A stretch of 64,000 bases of DNA from Flavobacterium sp. GTDB lineage: Bacteria > Bacteroidota > Bacteroidia > Flavobacteriales > Flavobacteriaceae. The translations under genes were made by a program, and so were the position numbers. The stretch lies in NCBI RefSeq assembly GCF_035195345.1, contig NZ_CP136574.1:1355871-1419870 (forward strand), in the 5' to 3' direction. Shown here piece after piece: positions 16,450 through 25,800 of this stretch (positions are counted from its first letter, which is position 1; every line of letters starts with the position of its first letter). The notes under the pieces are model-generated. The model was not told where the DNA came from and did no database searches. It saw only the letters and a list, made by a program, of their open reading frames with translations.

Positions 16450-17367
16450 CTATCGTAAAAATTTATCTATAACATATATGATTTGCAACAAAGATATGTA
16501 AGAAACACTAACCAACATTAGTTTTCTAGCAGTTTTTACACTCATTTCTTTGTGTAATTTAAAAGCATAAAACAACATCCACAAACCTAACAAAACTACT
16601 ATAACTGCAGCAAATTTACTCAAAATCAAATTACCCGTAAACCCAAAAACAGGAATTACAGAAGCCATAATTGTCCAAATGGAATATAATACTATTTGCA
16701 AAGTAGTTTTTTTATCTTGCTTTCCAGAGGGTAATAAGAAAAATCCAGCTTTTTTGTAATCTTCATATAAAAACCAACCGATGGCCCAAAAATGAGGAAA
16801 TTGCCAAAAAAACTGTATAATAAATAAAGTTCCTGCTTCAATACCAAAATGACCTGTTGCAGCAACCCAACCCAACATAAAAGGAATAGCTCCTGGAAAT
16901 GCACCCACAAAAACCGACAAAGGTGTAACAGTTTTTAGTGGCGTATACAAACTTACATACATGAAAATCGAAATAGCACTAAACATAGCGGTTTTAGGAT
17001 TTACATTATACAAAATAATTAAACCTAACGTAGTTAAAACTGTTCCTAATATAAATGCATTTTGTTTTGAAACTCTTCCTGAAGGCAATGGACGATTTTT
17101 AGTTCGGTCCATTTGAGCATCTAATTGAATTTCGATGATTTGATTAAAAACATTTGAAGCACCCACCATACAGTAACCGCCTATTGCTAACAAAAACAAA
17201 ACACTCCACTGAAAAGGCTGATCAGTATTAAATCCTAACAAATAACCCGCAATAGTAGATACCACCACGCTAATAGATAAGCGCGCCTTGGTGATTTCCA
17301 CAAAGTCTTTGTATAACGATTTTTTTATTTGAGGTTGCGTATTCGTGTCCACTTTATTGTTTTTCAC
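16450..17367 (-). CDS. ctaB: Heme O synthase (protoheme IX farnesyltransferase)
   Basis: A UbiA-family inner membrane prenyltransferase that adds farnesyl to heme B, making heme O for the oxidase. The 305-residue protein has the first aspartate-rich motif in QLDAQMDRTKNRPLPSGR (about residues 82-99) and about eight or nine membrane helices. No ATG exists before the conserved region, so the start is a GTG at 17367 (residues MKNNKVDTN), or possibly the next GTG at 17352. It is first in the operon with subunits III/III/IV, and a -7 box lies 14 nt upstream. Confidence 0.92.
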   Translation of the reverse strand: MKNNKVDTNTQPQIKKSLYKDFVEITKARLSISVVVSTIAGYLLGFNTDQPFQWSVLFLLAIGGYCMVGASNVFNQIIEIQLDAQMDRTKNRPLPSGRVSKQNAFILGTVLTTLGLIILYNVNPKTAMFSAISIFMYVSLYTPLKTVTPLSVFVGAFPGAIPFMLGWVAATGHFGIEAGTLFIIQFFWQFPHFWAIGWFLYEDYKKAGFFLLPSGKQDKKTTLQIVLYSIWTIMASVIPVFGFTGNLILSKFAAVIVVLLGLWMLFYAFKLHKEMSVKTARKLMLVSVSYISLLQIIYVIDKFLR

Positions 17368-17381
17368 TGTAAAATTGCGTG

Positions 17382-17389
17382 CAAAGATA
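17382..17389 (-). promoter_or_regulatory. Putative -7 box of the ctaB operon (TATCTTTG)
   Basis: An exact minus-strand TAnnTTTG match 14 nt before the GTG start. A 7-bp tandem repeat occupies the region where a -33 element would lie. Confidence 0.5.
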
Positions 17390-17399
17390 CAATATGAAA

Positions 17400-17427
17400 A
17401 TTAGAATTTAGAATTTAGAATTTAGAA
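17400..17427. repeat. 7-bp tandem repeat, four units
   Basis: TTTAGAA occurs three times exactly at 17407-17427, preceded by one ATTAGAA at 17400-17406. It lies between the end of the remB-like gene and the ctaB promoter. Confidence 0.85.
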
Positions 17428-17442
17428 AATTCGTTAAAACTA

Positions 17443-19548
17443 CTAATAATCGAAATACAAGTTAAATAAATCGCTTCTTAGTCCAATTGAAAACCAAGTC
17501 GTGTTTGATTGTATTGTTGAAGCAGTTTCTGCAGTTGGGTCAAAATTTCTTAGCATTACATTTCCAAAAACCTTCAGATTATATGCTGGATTTACTACAT
17601 ATCCTACTTGTAAATCAGCAATCATAACGGTTGTTTTATTTCCTTGTGCAATTGAAACCCCATTATCATAAGGACGATTTTCATCGTAATCTAAATAGAT
17701 ATTTCCTCCGTAATTAAAATTGTTAGTTCCATCATTGAAATCAAATCCGCGTTGGCCGTAAATTAACTTGGCATCTGCAAAATATCTTCCTCTATAATAA
17801 CGAGCAATTGCAACAAACTCCCTAAAATTTGCACCCCATAAATGCCCCATACTTTGGTTGTTATGACCATAATTTGTAATAGGATTACTGTGCGAATACA
17901 CATAAGGACGCACTTGATTATATTCTACCTGAAGTAATAAATTTTTAACTTTAAATGCATCATAATATTTAGCTCCTATTTGATAAGCAAATTTATTTCT
18001 CCAACTTTGATTACTTTCTTTAACATCGCTAATAGCAAATTCATCAATTAAAAACTGTCCGTAAAAATTGATTTGATTATTCCATTTGTATTTTGAAGTC
18101 AATCCTAATAACGCATTTCCTGTTTTGGATGACGAACCAAACTCAACCGTTCTATAAAAAATTAATGGATTAACAAAATTGAAATCAAAACCTCTTTCAT
18201 TCGTATTAGTCCATACAACATTTTCAAAGAAACCTAAATTCCAACGCTTAGTCACATTCATACTTAAATAATGACTTGCCATGTATTTTGTAGTGTATGT
18301 TCCATCAATCGTAACCGCATCGCGTACATCTTTTAACCACATGTACGTATTTGTATATTTTATCTTCCAAAAAGTTGTATTGATTTTAAAATACGGATAC
18401 GGACTTGCCGCATCACTTTGTAATAAGGAACGATATCCGTCACCTAAAAAATTTCTACCATACCCTAATTGAAGGTTGATAAACTTATTTGGTTGGTATT
18501 TAATATTGGCTTCTGCTAAAGGAAAATCATAAGCATCTTCTTTAAAACGTTTTGCAATACCAATCCCTGGAATAATTGCTGGATTACCTCCTGAAGGTCT
18601 TATACTTTCTGCATATGCATTATAATAATCTGCAAATCTTCCTTGACTTTCGTATATGGATGTGGTGAACGTCAATTGCTTGCCTAAACCTCCATTTACA
18701 ATAATTCCTCTAGTATTTACAAATGTATTTGACGCCTGACTTTCTGTGTCTTTACCAACTCTAAAATCAAGAATTGGATTTAAAGTAAACCAATATTCTT
18801 CCCCTTGAATGGCTACAACATTTTCATTCCACAATTTTCTTCCCCACCAAGAGTCTTTTTTCTTTAGGAATGATTGATTTGCCGTTTCTAAATCATAATA
18901 TTTTGCTACTTCATCATAAGAATAGGGCTTAGATGCTGTATGATTATTACTTCCTACTTGATTTAACAAAGCATCAAAAACTCCATAATTCTGATGCGAA
19001 AATTGAACAATTCCGGTACTTTTAAATTGCGGATTTTCAAAAGGTTTATATTGAATATTATCGTATTCTGACAATTCTTTTTTATTGTCAATTAATAACG
19101 TATTTGTTTTAGCATACTTAGTTGATTCGTTTCCATCTATAGAATTTGGCGCAACCAAAGGAATATTAATCTTAATTGTAAATTTTGAATAGGTTGCCTT
19201 TCCTGAATAAGTAGCAGGAGCAACTTTAGGCAAAGATTCGAAAACTCGTATTGCTTCTTTTTTTAGTAATTCATGAGCCGCATCGGCATATAAAACCTTG
19301 AAATTTCCGACAGTATCCACTTCAAAAAGGACTATTACAGTTCCTTTGTATTGTTGATTTTGAAGTTCTTGTGGTATTTTATAATTTGTATAAAAATAGT
19401 TTTGAATCGTATTGTAAAAACAAGATTCTTGTTGCTTTCCTACCAAACCCTCACAATCATGGAATAATGGAAATTGTTCATTATTAGAATTTTGAGCAAA
19501 AGTTGTTAATCCTAAAATATACAACAGAAAACTATATACTTTTTTCAT
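17443..19548 (-). CDS. remB: RemB-like gliding motility protein: TonB C-terminal-type domain fused to an outer membrane barrel
   Basis: 701 residues: signal peptide (about 1-18); a TonB C-terminal-like domain (about 46-130, GTVIVLFEVDTVGNFKV, FESLPKV); then a long beta-rich region typical of an outer membrane barrel, ending in aromatic LRSDLFNLYFDY. The architecture and position beside deoC and the oxidase genes match the flavobacterial protein annotated RemB, one of the gliding genes of F. johnsoniae; this identification is from memory. Cysteines 32 and 43 repeat a pair found in the two TonB proteins nearby. The ATG at 19548 is chosen because the longer frame adds non-signal sequence. It follows deoC by 10 bp. 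Confidence 0.65.
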   Translation of the reverse strand: MKKVYSFLLYILGLTTFAQNSNNEQFPLFHDCEGLVGKQQESCFYNTIQNYFYTNYKIPQELQNQQYKGTVIVLFEVDTVGNFKVLYADAAHELLKKEAIRVFESLPKVAPATYSGKATYSKFTIKINIPLVAPNSIDGNESTKYAKTNTLLIDNKKELSEYDNIQYKPFENPQFKSTGIVQFSHQNYGVFDALLNQVGSNNHTASKPYSYDEVAKYYDLETANQSFLKKKDSWWGRKLWNENVVAIQGEEYWFTLNPILDFRVGKDTESQASNTFVNTRGIIVNGGLGKQLTFTTSIYESQGRFADYYNAYAESIRPSGGNPAIIPGIGIAKRFKEDAYDFPLAEANIKYQPNKFINLQLGYGRNFLGDGYRSLLQSDAASPYPYFKINTTFWKIKYTNTYMWLKDVRDAVTIDGTYTTKYMASHYLSMNVTKRWNLGFFENVVWTNTNERGFDFNFVNPLIFYRTVEFGSSSKTGNALLGLTSKYKWNNQINFYGQFLIDEFAISDVKESNQSWRNKFAYQIGAKYYDAFKVKNLLLQVEYNQVRPYVYSHSNPITNYGHNNQSMGHLWGANFREFVAIARYYRGRYFADAKLIYGQRGFDFNDGTNNFNYGGNIYLDYDENRPYDNGVSIAQGNKTTVMIADLQVGYVVNPAYNLKVFGNVMLRNFDPTAETASTIQSNTTWFSIGLRSDLFNLYFDY

Positions 19549-19558
19549 CTGGTAATTA

Positions 19559-20302
19559 TTAATAATTACTATTTGAAATTTCTCCCGTTGAAATAGCTTT
19601 TGCTGCTGAAGTTCCAATTCGTTTGACACCCAATTGAATCATTTCAACGGCTTCTTCATACGTTCTTACACCTCCCGCGGCTTTGACAGCTAGTGGACAC
19701 GAATTTTCTAACATTAATTTTACAGTAGAAACGGTAGCTCCGTTTGGAACTCCTTCGGGTGTTTTGTAAAATCCTGTAGATGATTTTACAAACACTTTAT
19801 CATATTCCTTTTCACTAAAATTAGCAATTACAACGTTTTTTATTAATGCTGATAATTGTACTATTTGATGATTATCTAAAGCAGCTACTTCAATGATCCA
19901 TTTTACTATTTTATGATGTGCCAAACCTAATTTAGTACCTTGAAGAACTTGCTCTTTTATTGTTTCAATTTCTCCTCTTTTGAAGGCTTCATAATCTAGC
20001 ACATAATCTAAATCATCTACTCCATTTTCAATCGCTTGTTTTGCTTCAGCTAATTTTTCTTCCAATGTGCCGTTGCCAAATGGAAAATCAATAACAGTTC
20101 CAATAGTAACTTTTGAATTTGCTGCTTCAATCATTTTTTTAGCTAAAACAACTTGATCAGGGCGAATCATAATTAATTTAAAATCATAATCAATAGCTTC
20201 TTGAATACATTTTTTTACCACTTCGGTATTTTCTTGTTCTGAAAGATTGGCTTGAGCCGCCGTTTTGAGATAAGTTGAATCTAAATAGTGCTTAATGTTC
20301 AT
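19559..20302 (-). CDS. deoC: Deoxyribose-phosphate aldolase
   Basis: A class I aldolase cleaving 2-deoxyribose-5-phosphate to glyceraldehyde-3-phosphate and acetaldehyde in nucleoside catabolism. The 247-residue protein has the Schiff-base lysine in VFVKSSTGF, the second conserved lysine in VKAAGGVRTYEEA, and VIDFPFGNGTLEEKLAEA near residue 80. The ATG at 20302 (MNIKHYLDSTYLK) is used; the upstream extension crosses a terminator. Probably co-transcribed with the remB-like gene, a positional rather than functional link. Confidence 0.95.
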   Translation of the reverse strand: MNIKHYLDSTYLKTAAQANLSEQENTEVVKKCIQEAIDYDFKLIMIRPDQVVLAKKMIEAANSKVTIGTVIDFPFGNGTLEEKLAEAKQAIENGVDDLDYVLDYEAFKRGEIETIKEQVLQGTKLGLAHHKIVKWIIEVAALDNHQIVQLSALIKNVVIANFSEKEYDKVFVKSSTGFYKTPEGVPNGATVSTVKLMLENSCPLAVKAAGGVRTYEEAVEMIQLGVKRIGTSAAKAISTGEISNSNY

Positions 20303-20331
20303 TTTAAATTGAATTATGAAAGTGTAAAAAT

Positions 20332-20355
20332 AAAAAAATCCCATCGAAATGGGAT
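20332..20355 (-). terminator. Intrinsic terminator after the first TonB gene
   Basis: A 7-bp stem (ATCCCAT 20338-20344 with ATGGGAT 20349-20355), loop CGAA, followed by a U tract on the minus strand (A run 20332-20338). Confidence 0.88.
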
Positions 20356-20378
20356 GTTTTAACTGGATTATATTTATT

Positions 20379-21134
20379 TTATTTCATTCTAAACACAACA
20401 GGTATAGAATATTTAATTTTAACTGCTTTATTCCCTTGTTTTGCTGGGATTAATTTAGGAATTCTTTTTACAGCTTTTTCAGCAGCTTGTTGCATTTCAA
20501 TAGTAGCTCTTTTGTTATCCAACGCTTTAACATTAGTAATAGCACCATTTTCGTCAATAACAAATTCTACTTGCGCAACACCTTGTCTTCCATTTTCTAT
20601 ATCACTTTCTGGATAATTTAAATGTTTTGCAACCGCTTTAGCTAATTGCGCATCAAAACAAGCTTTTTGATCTGCTCTGCTCAAACGTTTACAAGCTTCA
20701 AACATTGGTAGTTGTTCTACCGAAAAAACATTTAGAGCTACAACAACACCATTACCATTATCTTTAGGAACATCAACCGCTGTTGTATTATTATTGTTTT
20801 GATTATCACTTGGATTATCTTGCGCAACTATTGGATTCGCATCGGTCTCTTTTATAGGTTCCTCTTTAGTGGGTTTAAAAAATTGAGTTACTTTAGGCAC
20901 TTTAACAACAACTGGTTTTATTATTTCTGTTTTTTTTGTTAACGGAGCTGGGTTATAAACAAATGTAGGCTCAGATTTAATTTCTATTGGAGGCACAAAT
21001 ACCAAAGGTTTAGAACCATCTTTAAAATTAAACTCTAAAATAAAAAGAACAACTAACATTGTTGCTATAAGTCCAACTTGAAAATAGATGAAACTATTTT
21101 TGGCTCTTTTCGGGAAATCAACATTTGCTTTCAT
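20379..21134 (-). CDS. Energy transducer TonB
   Basis: Couples inner membrane proton motive force to outer membrane receptors. 251 residues: cytoplasmic N-terminus, one membrane helix (about 15-34), a Pro/Lys/Glu-rich periplasmic spacer (PLTKKTEIIKPVVVKVPKV), and a C-terminal TonB domain (about 165-251, GVAQVEFVIDENGAITNV, ending IPVVFRMK). Cysteines 148 and 159 precede the domain with the same 11-residue spacing as in its neighbours. The ATG at 21134 (MKANVDFPKR) is preferred over an upstream start that crosses an inverted repeat. Not accompanied by ExbB/ExbD here. Confidence 0.92.
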   Translation of the reverse strand: MKANVDFPKRAKNSFIYFQVGLIATMLVVLFILEFNFKDGSKPLVFVPPIEIKSEPTFVYNPAPLTKKTEIIKPVVVKVPKVTQFFKPTKEEPIKETDANPIVAQDNPSDNQNNNNTTAVDVPKDNGNGVVVALNVFSVEQLPMFEACKRLSRADQKACFDAQLAKAVAKHLNYPESDIENGRQGVAQVEFVIDENGAITNVKALDNKRATIEMQQAAEKAVKRIPKLIPAKQGNKAVKIKYSIPVVFRMK

Positions 21135-21151
21135 GATATATAGATTATTAG

Positions 21152-21166
21152 TTAACACTTTGTTAA
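21152..21166 (-). promoter_or_regulatory. Perfect inverted repeat upstream of the TonB gene
   Basis: TTAACA-CTT-TGTTAA, 18 bp before the ATG. The symmetric form could be an operator, but no TAnnTTTG box is visible nearby and the sequence is AT-rich. Confidence 0.2.
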
Positions 21167-21190
21167 TTAACCTATACAATTTACATGCCA

Positions 21191-21217
21191 AAAAAAAATC
21201 CCAACCTAAGTTGGGAT
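21191..21217 (-). terminator. Intrinsic terminator after the second TonB gene
   Basis: An 8-bp stem (ATCCCAAC 21198-21205 with GTTGGGAT 21210-21217), loop CTAA, then an eight-base U tract on the minus strand. Confidence 0.9.
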
Positions 21218-21223
21218 TAAATA

Positions 21224-21961
21224 TTATTGTAGCTTGAACACGATTGGTTGACTAAACTTAATTTTTACAGGCTTACCTCTTTGAGAACCAGGTTTTATTT
21301 TTGGCAACTTAGAAATAACCCTTAAGGCTTCTTTTTCAAGCAGCTCGGCTCCTTTAGGACCCTTAGCTTGTACATTTATAATACTACCATCTTTATCAAT
21401 AACAAATACTACAGAAACTCTTCCTTGAATGTTATCTTCCATAGCTCTTTCTGGATATTGCTGATTCTTTTTAATGAATTTTGATATTTGTTCTTGAAAA
21501 CAAGCAGATCTTTGGTTTTTAGGAACATTTTCACAACCAGGAAATATTGGGGCATCTTCAATAACCGCAAAAGGCACTTCTTCATCAATTTCTTCAGCAG
21601 TACCACCTTCTTCTCCATAAGATGATGCTTGTGTTACAACTACCGGTTTATTTTCATCTACCTCTGTAGTTTCAATTTTTTTATCTTCGATAACTTGTTT
21701 GTTATCAACAATTTGAATTACTTCTGGAGCTGGCGGTGGTGGTGGTGGTAATTTTTGAACAGGAGGCATCGTTAAAATAACCTCTTCTTCCTCACCCATC
21801 ATATTATCAGCTATATCCAATGTTTCAACTTCAACTCTTGGATCCTCTGATTTTAACTCTATACTTACATAAGTTAACATTAAAACAGCTGTAAGACCAA
21901 CCAAAAAATATAGCGAGCTATTTCTCTTAGGATCTACATTAGGATTTTTCTTTACTTCCAT
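21224..21961 (-). CDS. Energy transducer TonB, second copy
   Basis: 245 residues: a membrane helix near 17-35, an acidic stretch, a polyproline run (about 71-79, PVQKLPPPPPPAPE), and a C-terminal TonB domain (about 160-245, GRVSVVFVIDKDGSIINV, ending QPIVFKLQ). Cysteines 143 and 154 match the pair seen in the other TonB protein and in the RemB-like protein. It follows vanZ by 43 bp, so it probably ends the gcvH-vanZ-tonB unit. Partner receptors are unknown. Confidence 0.93.
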   Translation of the reverse strand: MEVKKNPNVDPKRNSSLYFLVGLTAVLMLTYVSIELKSEDPRVEVETLDIADNMMGEEEEVILTMPPVQKLPPPPPPAPEVIQIVDNKQVIEDKKIETTEVDENKPVVVTQASSYGEEGGTAEEIDEEVPFAVIEDAPIFPGCENVPKNQRSACFQEQISKFIKKNQQYPERAMEDNIQGRVSVVFVIDKDGSIINVQAKGPKGAELLEKEALRVISKLPKIKPGSQRGKPVKIKFSQPIVFKLQ

Positions 21962-22004
21962 AATTCTAATTTTGAGGTGCTAATATAGTTAATATTAGAA
22001 ATGT

Positions 22005-22397
22005 TTAAAAATATTTATTAAAAATTTTATTTTTTAGACAGTAAAAGCAAATAAATCCTACAATAGCTCCTAGCGAATTTGCTAAAGCATCATGAAAATC
22101 AGCTTCTCTGTTTTTTGTCAATACGCATTGCAACACTTCAATAACTATGCCATATAGTATTACAAAAACAACAATTAACAAATTATGTTTCATTTTTAAG
22201 TGAGACTTTCTTTTTGCCAAACATAAAAGTAAAACAAATACGGCATAAAATAAAAAATGTATTATTTTATCATTGCCCGATACATATTCTTTGGGAAAAC
22301 TATTAAAACTTATTAAACTTAAAACAGCAATAAAAAGTGCCCAAATTATAGCAAGAAATAAAAAATTACGCTCCGATAAGTGCTTTATAATCTTCAC
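22005..22397 (-). CDS. VanZ-family membrane protein
   Basis: 130 residues with four membrane helices and VanZ landmarks: DKIIHFLFYAVF, YGIVIEVLQ and READFHDALANSLGAIVGF. VanZ of enterococci gives teicoplanin resistance, but most family members have no known role. No ATG exists before the first helix; the start is a GTG at 22397, so the gene overlaps the end of gcvH by 32 bp in another frame and is probably translationally coupled. The gcvH-vanZ pairing is common in Flavobacteriia. Confidence 0.88.
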   Translation of the reverse strand: MKIIKHLSERNFLFLAIIWALFIAVLSLISFNSFPKEYVSGNDKIIHFLFYAVFVLLLCLAKRKSHLKMKHNLLIVVFVILYGIVIEVLQCVLTKNREADFHDALANSLGAIVGFICFYCLKNKIFNKYF

Positions 22398-22746
22398 TTG
22401 ATAAAAGTGTTTCTATTTCAGAGGCATCAGAAAATTTCACTTTAACCATCCATCCATCTCCATAAGGATCTGTATTTACTTTTTCAGGATCTGATTCTAA
22501 TGAATCGTTGAATTCGATTATTTCTCCAGACAATGGTAAAAACAAATCAGAAACAGTTTTTACAGCCTCAACTGTTCCAAATACTTCGTCTTTAGTTAAC
22601 GTTTGATCTAAAGTTTCAACTTCAACATATACAATATCACCCAATTCTTTTTGAGCAAAATCTGTAATCCCGACTGTTGCTACATCGCCATCAATGGAAA
22701 CCCACTCGTGGTCTTTAGTGTATTTTAAATTTGCTGGTATATTCAT
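22366..22746 (-). CDS. gcvH: Glycine cleavage system H protein
   Basis: Carries the lipoyl arm that shuttles aminomethyl groups between the P, T and L proteins of the glycine cleavage system. The 126-residue protein has the start LKYTKDHEWVS, GITDFAQKELGDIVYVE, the lipoyl-lysine site GTVEAVKTVSDLFLP (Lys about 65) and NTDPYGDGWMVKVK, all as in the family. It has its own -7 box, sits after the sprA terminator and is first in the unit gcvH-vanZ-tonB. The P, T and L genes are elsewhere. Confidence 0.97.
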   Translation of the reverse strand: MNIPANLKYTKDHEWVSIDGDVATVGITDFAQKELGDIVYVEVETLDQTLTKDEVFGTVEAVKTVSDLFLPLSGEIIEFNDSLESDPEKVNTDPYGDGWMVKVKFSDASEIETLLSSEDYKALIGA

Positions 22747-22769
22747 TTTGATTATAAATTTTTGACGTA

Positions 22770-22777
22770 CAAATGTA
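22770..22777 (-). promoter_or_regulatory. Putative -7 box of gcvH (TACATTTG)
   Basis: A minus-strand TAnnTTTG match 23 nt before the gcvH ATG, between the sprA terminator and gcvH. Confidence 0.45.
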
Positions 22778-22827
22778 ATTGTATTTATTGAATAGAAAAA
22801 AAGGTTTTTGTTATTTTTTTATCAAAT

Positions 22828-22867
22828 AAAACAACCTACCAAAAAATTGATTTTGATAGGTTGTTTT
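22828..22867 (-). terminator. Intrinsic terminator of the maeB-ruvA-sprA operon
   Basis: A 17-bp stem (22828-22844 with 22851-22867) and 6-nt loop. Its one mismatch on the plus strand becomes a U-G pair on the minus strand, indicating function on the sprA strand. Confidence 0.85.
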
Positions 22868-22887
22868 TAATTCATTATTTAATTCAA

Positions 22888-25800
22888 CTAGTTTCCGAAA
22901 TTATAGCGCAAAGTAAATCCTCCTCTAATATTTGTTGTTGGAAAAGAAGTTGAAATTACAGCTTGAGAGAATTGATGATCGTAGAATAAAATAGCTGTTA
23001 AATTTCTACTGAAAGAATAATCTGCTGTAAATTTGATAGACCATAAATCTTGCCCTCCACCCAATTGATTATTATCGTAATCTAAATAACGAACAATTGT
23101 ATTGTTTTTTCGTAATGAAAAATCGGCTTTAATGTTAATATCACTCTTAATTACGCCACTTACATTATCTGCTAATGAAGAATTAAACGTAACATCTTTA
23201 ATTCTGTAACCCAATCCTATTATATATTCATTTCCACTAACTTCTGTAAGTAAGTTGTTATCGAAACTCATATTTAAAGTTCTATCTTTTTTAAGTTCTG
23301 CAAGAATTTTTATTGAATTTTTCATTTCAAATTCTACTTTAACTAATGGATTAAATTGTTCTGCTAAATTAACATTTGAGATAATTTTTGATGCAAAGAA
23401 ATTTCCATTAGCATCTACAGGAGCTGTATTTAAATTTGAACGAAATGAATTTACGTTATAACTAGCTCGATACCCATGTTGAACAGAAAATCTTTTGAAA
23501 TTATCTTTAAACCATTTGTATCGCATTAAACCTGTATATTTGATAGTCCAGTTTGGCAAAGGCACATTTCTAAAAACACCCGTAGAAACCTTTTCTGCTT
23601 CTTGTCCAGAATAAGCCGCTAAAAATGAAGGCAATAAAACTTGTTGACTATTTTTTCCATATCCAATTGGATAACCATCAGCATCTCTTGGAAATGAGTT
23701 TCCTCCATAATATCCTTCTGCTAATCGATTTGCTACCACTAACCTATTGTCTCTAAAATCTTGAAAAGTTTGAGAAACGTTTACATCGCTTTGCGCAAAT
23801 GCGGTTTTAATTAAAATAGTTGAAACATTAAAATTCCCAAAATCATACGGTGCACGAGAATTATATTGCCCACCAGAAACATCAAACTGTTCTGAAAAAT
23901 TATAAGCATACGTTCTATCCGCCGTAAAATCAATTTTTAAATCAGGGAACAATTCCATTTGAGCTGTAAAACTTATTTTTTTGTTTTCAACCTGTGTAAA
24001 ATTTTGATTAAACTCAGGATAATTTGTTAGCCAGCCATTTTTTGCTGCTTCATATCGAACGTCGGATTGGCTTCCAAAAACAAATCCTAGTGTTGGTTTT
24101 GATGAACCAAAGAACCCTAAACCTGGTAAATAACCTGGTAAAACTGTTCCGTTATTTTCAGTATAATTAATTTGAATATTTTTTACACTCGTAATTACTC
24201 CTATTAAACCGCTCATGAAAGCACTTCTTTCTAAAGTAACATTTCCTTTTGGTGCTTTAACTTGTTCTCCTGGTTTTGGTGCAACTTTTTTATCTTTTTC
24301 AGAAACTGGCTTTTTCTTGTTGCTTTTCGTTTTAGTCAATCCTATATACTTGTAAAACAAATCCATATTTAAAGTAGTGTTCAACTTATGAGAATTTGCA
24401 TTTTGAATCAAATTTCCTAAAGCATAAATATTTCCATCTTCACCTGTTACCGATGAAAAAGCATCAGAAGAGCGTTGCCAATTGTAATCTCCAGTATAAG
24501 TATAAGTTGATTTTACAAAACTTAACAGCGGAATTTTATTAATTGGCAAATCATAATTTAAAACCAATTGTTGATTGTGTTGATTAGATTCCCCAATATT
24601 CCAATAATCATCCCAAATATCTAATCCATCAATTGGTAAATTATTTTCATCCAAATAATTACGTACAATATTGTTTGATGAAGCGGTATAATTTAATCGA
24701 AGCGATTTGGTTAAATTATAATTAAACCCATACGTATAATTGAAAAAATAATTTCTTCTATACAAATCACCTAAACCGATACCTTGCACATCAACTAATC
24801 TAAAACGTTGTTTATTGAATTGGCGAATTATATTAGAACTAAACGAAACATTTGATGGCAAATAATTGAAATTAAAATCGCTTAACATTTTATAATATCC
24901 ATTTTTATTTAAGAATTTGCTGTTCTTAAATGGCTCAACGGTTTTAGGTTTAAAAGTGAAAGCATAATCAACTGTAGTTCTATTTTGCTTATCAATTAAA
25001 TTTTCAATTTCATAATCGTGGTGTTCTGTTTCGTTTAATGAATACGATAGGGTTAGATTTTCTACATCGTAGAAATTTGCTGTTTTTTCAGGCGCTTTCT
25101 CTTTTTTAACTCCAATTAAATTGAAACTTGTTCTTTTTGTGTAATCAATAGCTCTTTGTTCAATATTTGAACGTTCATTAGCATCCGAAGTTATATCTAA
25201 TAATTGATTTAATTCAATATCTTGATAAAAAGGGTCAAATTTTGGAGTAATTGTTTCTTCGCCAACAGCATAATTAAACGGCAAATTGATTCCCCATTTT
25301 TTTGGCAATAATTTTCCTAAATTTACATTTGTTACAATATCATATTGAAAAACATCCTCTCTACTTCTTTCATTTGGACCTTGTTCTAACGCACCAAAAC
25401 CAATAGTTCCTACTCTAGTTGTAGCTGAAACATTTGCAAAGTCAGCAAAATTAGTATCTAAGTTAGCAACAGCTGCATATCCTCCTTTGTTGTCCATATC
25501 CGACATACGAAGTTCATTAAACCAAACTTCTCCACGTTGAATATCGCCTGATTTATTTTTGATACCAATCATTAAGGTTCGAACCAAACCAAAATTTGGG
25601 TTTCCTTTAATTCCTAAAGTCAGTCTGCTATTTGAAGAGCCAATTTTAGCATCTTCCTCCTCAATAAAACCAATACCACTAGGATCACTATAATCAATAG
25701 CGGGATCATTCTGAAGATTTAAAATTTTTAGTTTAGTTAAAAAATCTAAAGGAATTTCCATTTCATTTTCAGACGGCCATACCTCTTCAGGAGTAGAAGC

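Noticed and set aside
17400..17427. CRISPR-like short repeats
   Set aside because: Seven-bp tandem units without spacers; no array and no cas genes anywhere in the window.
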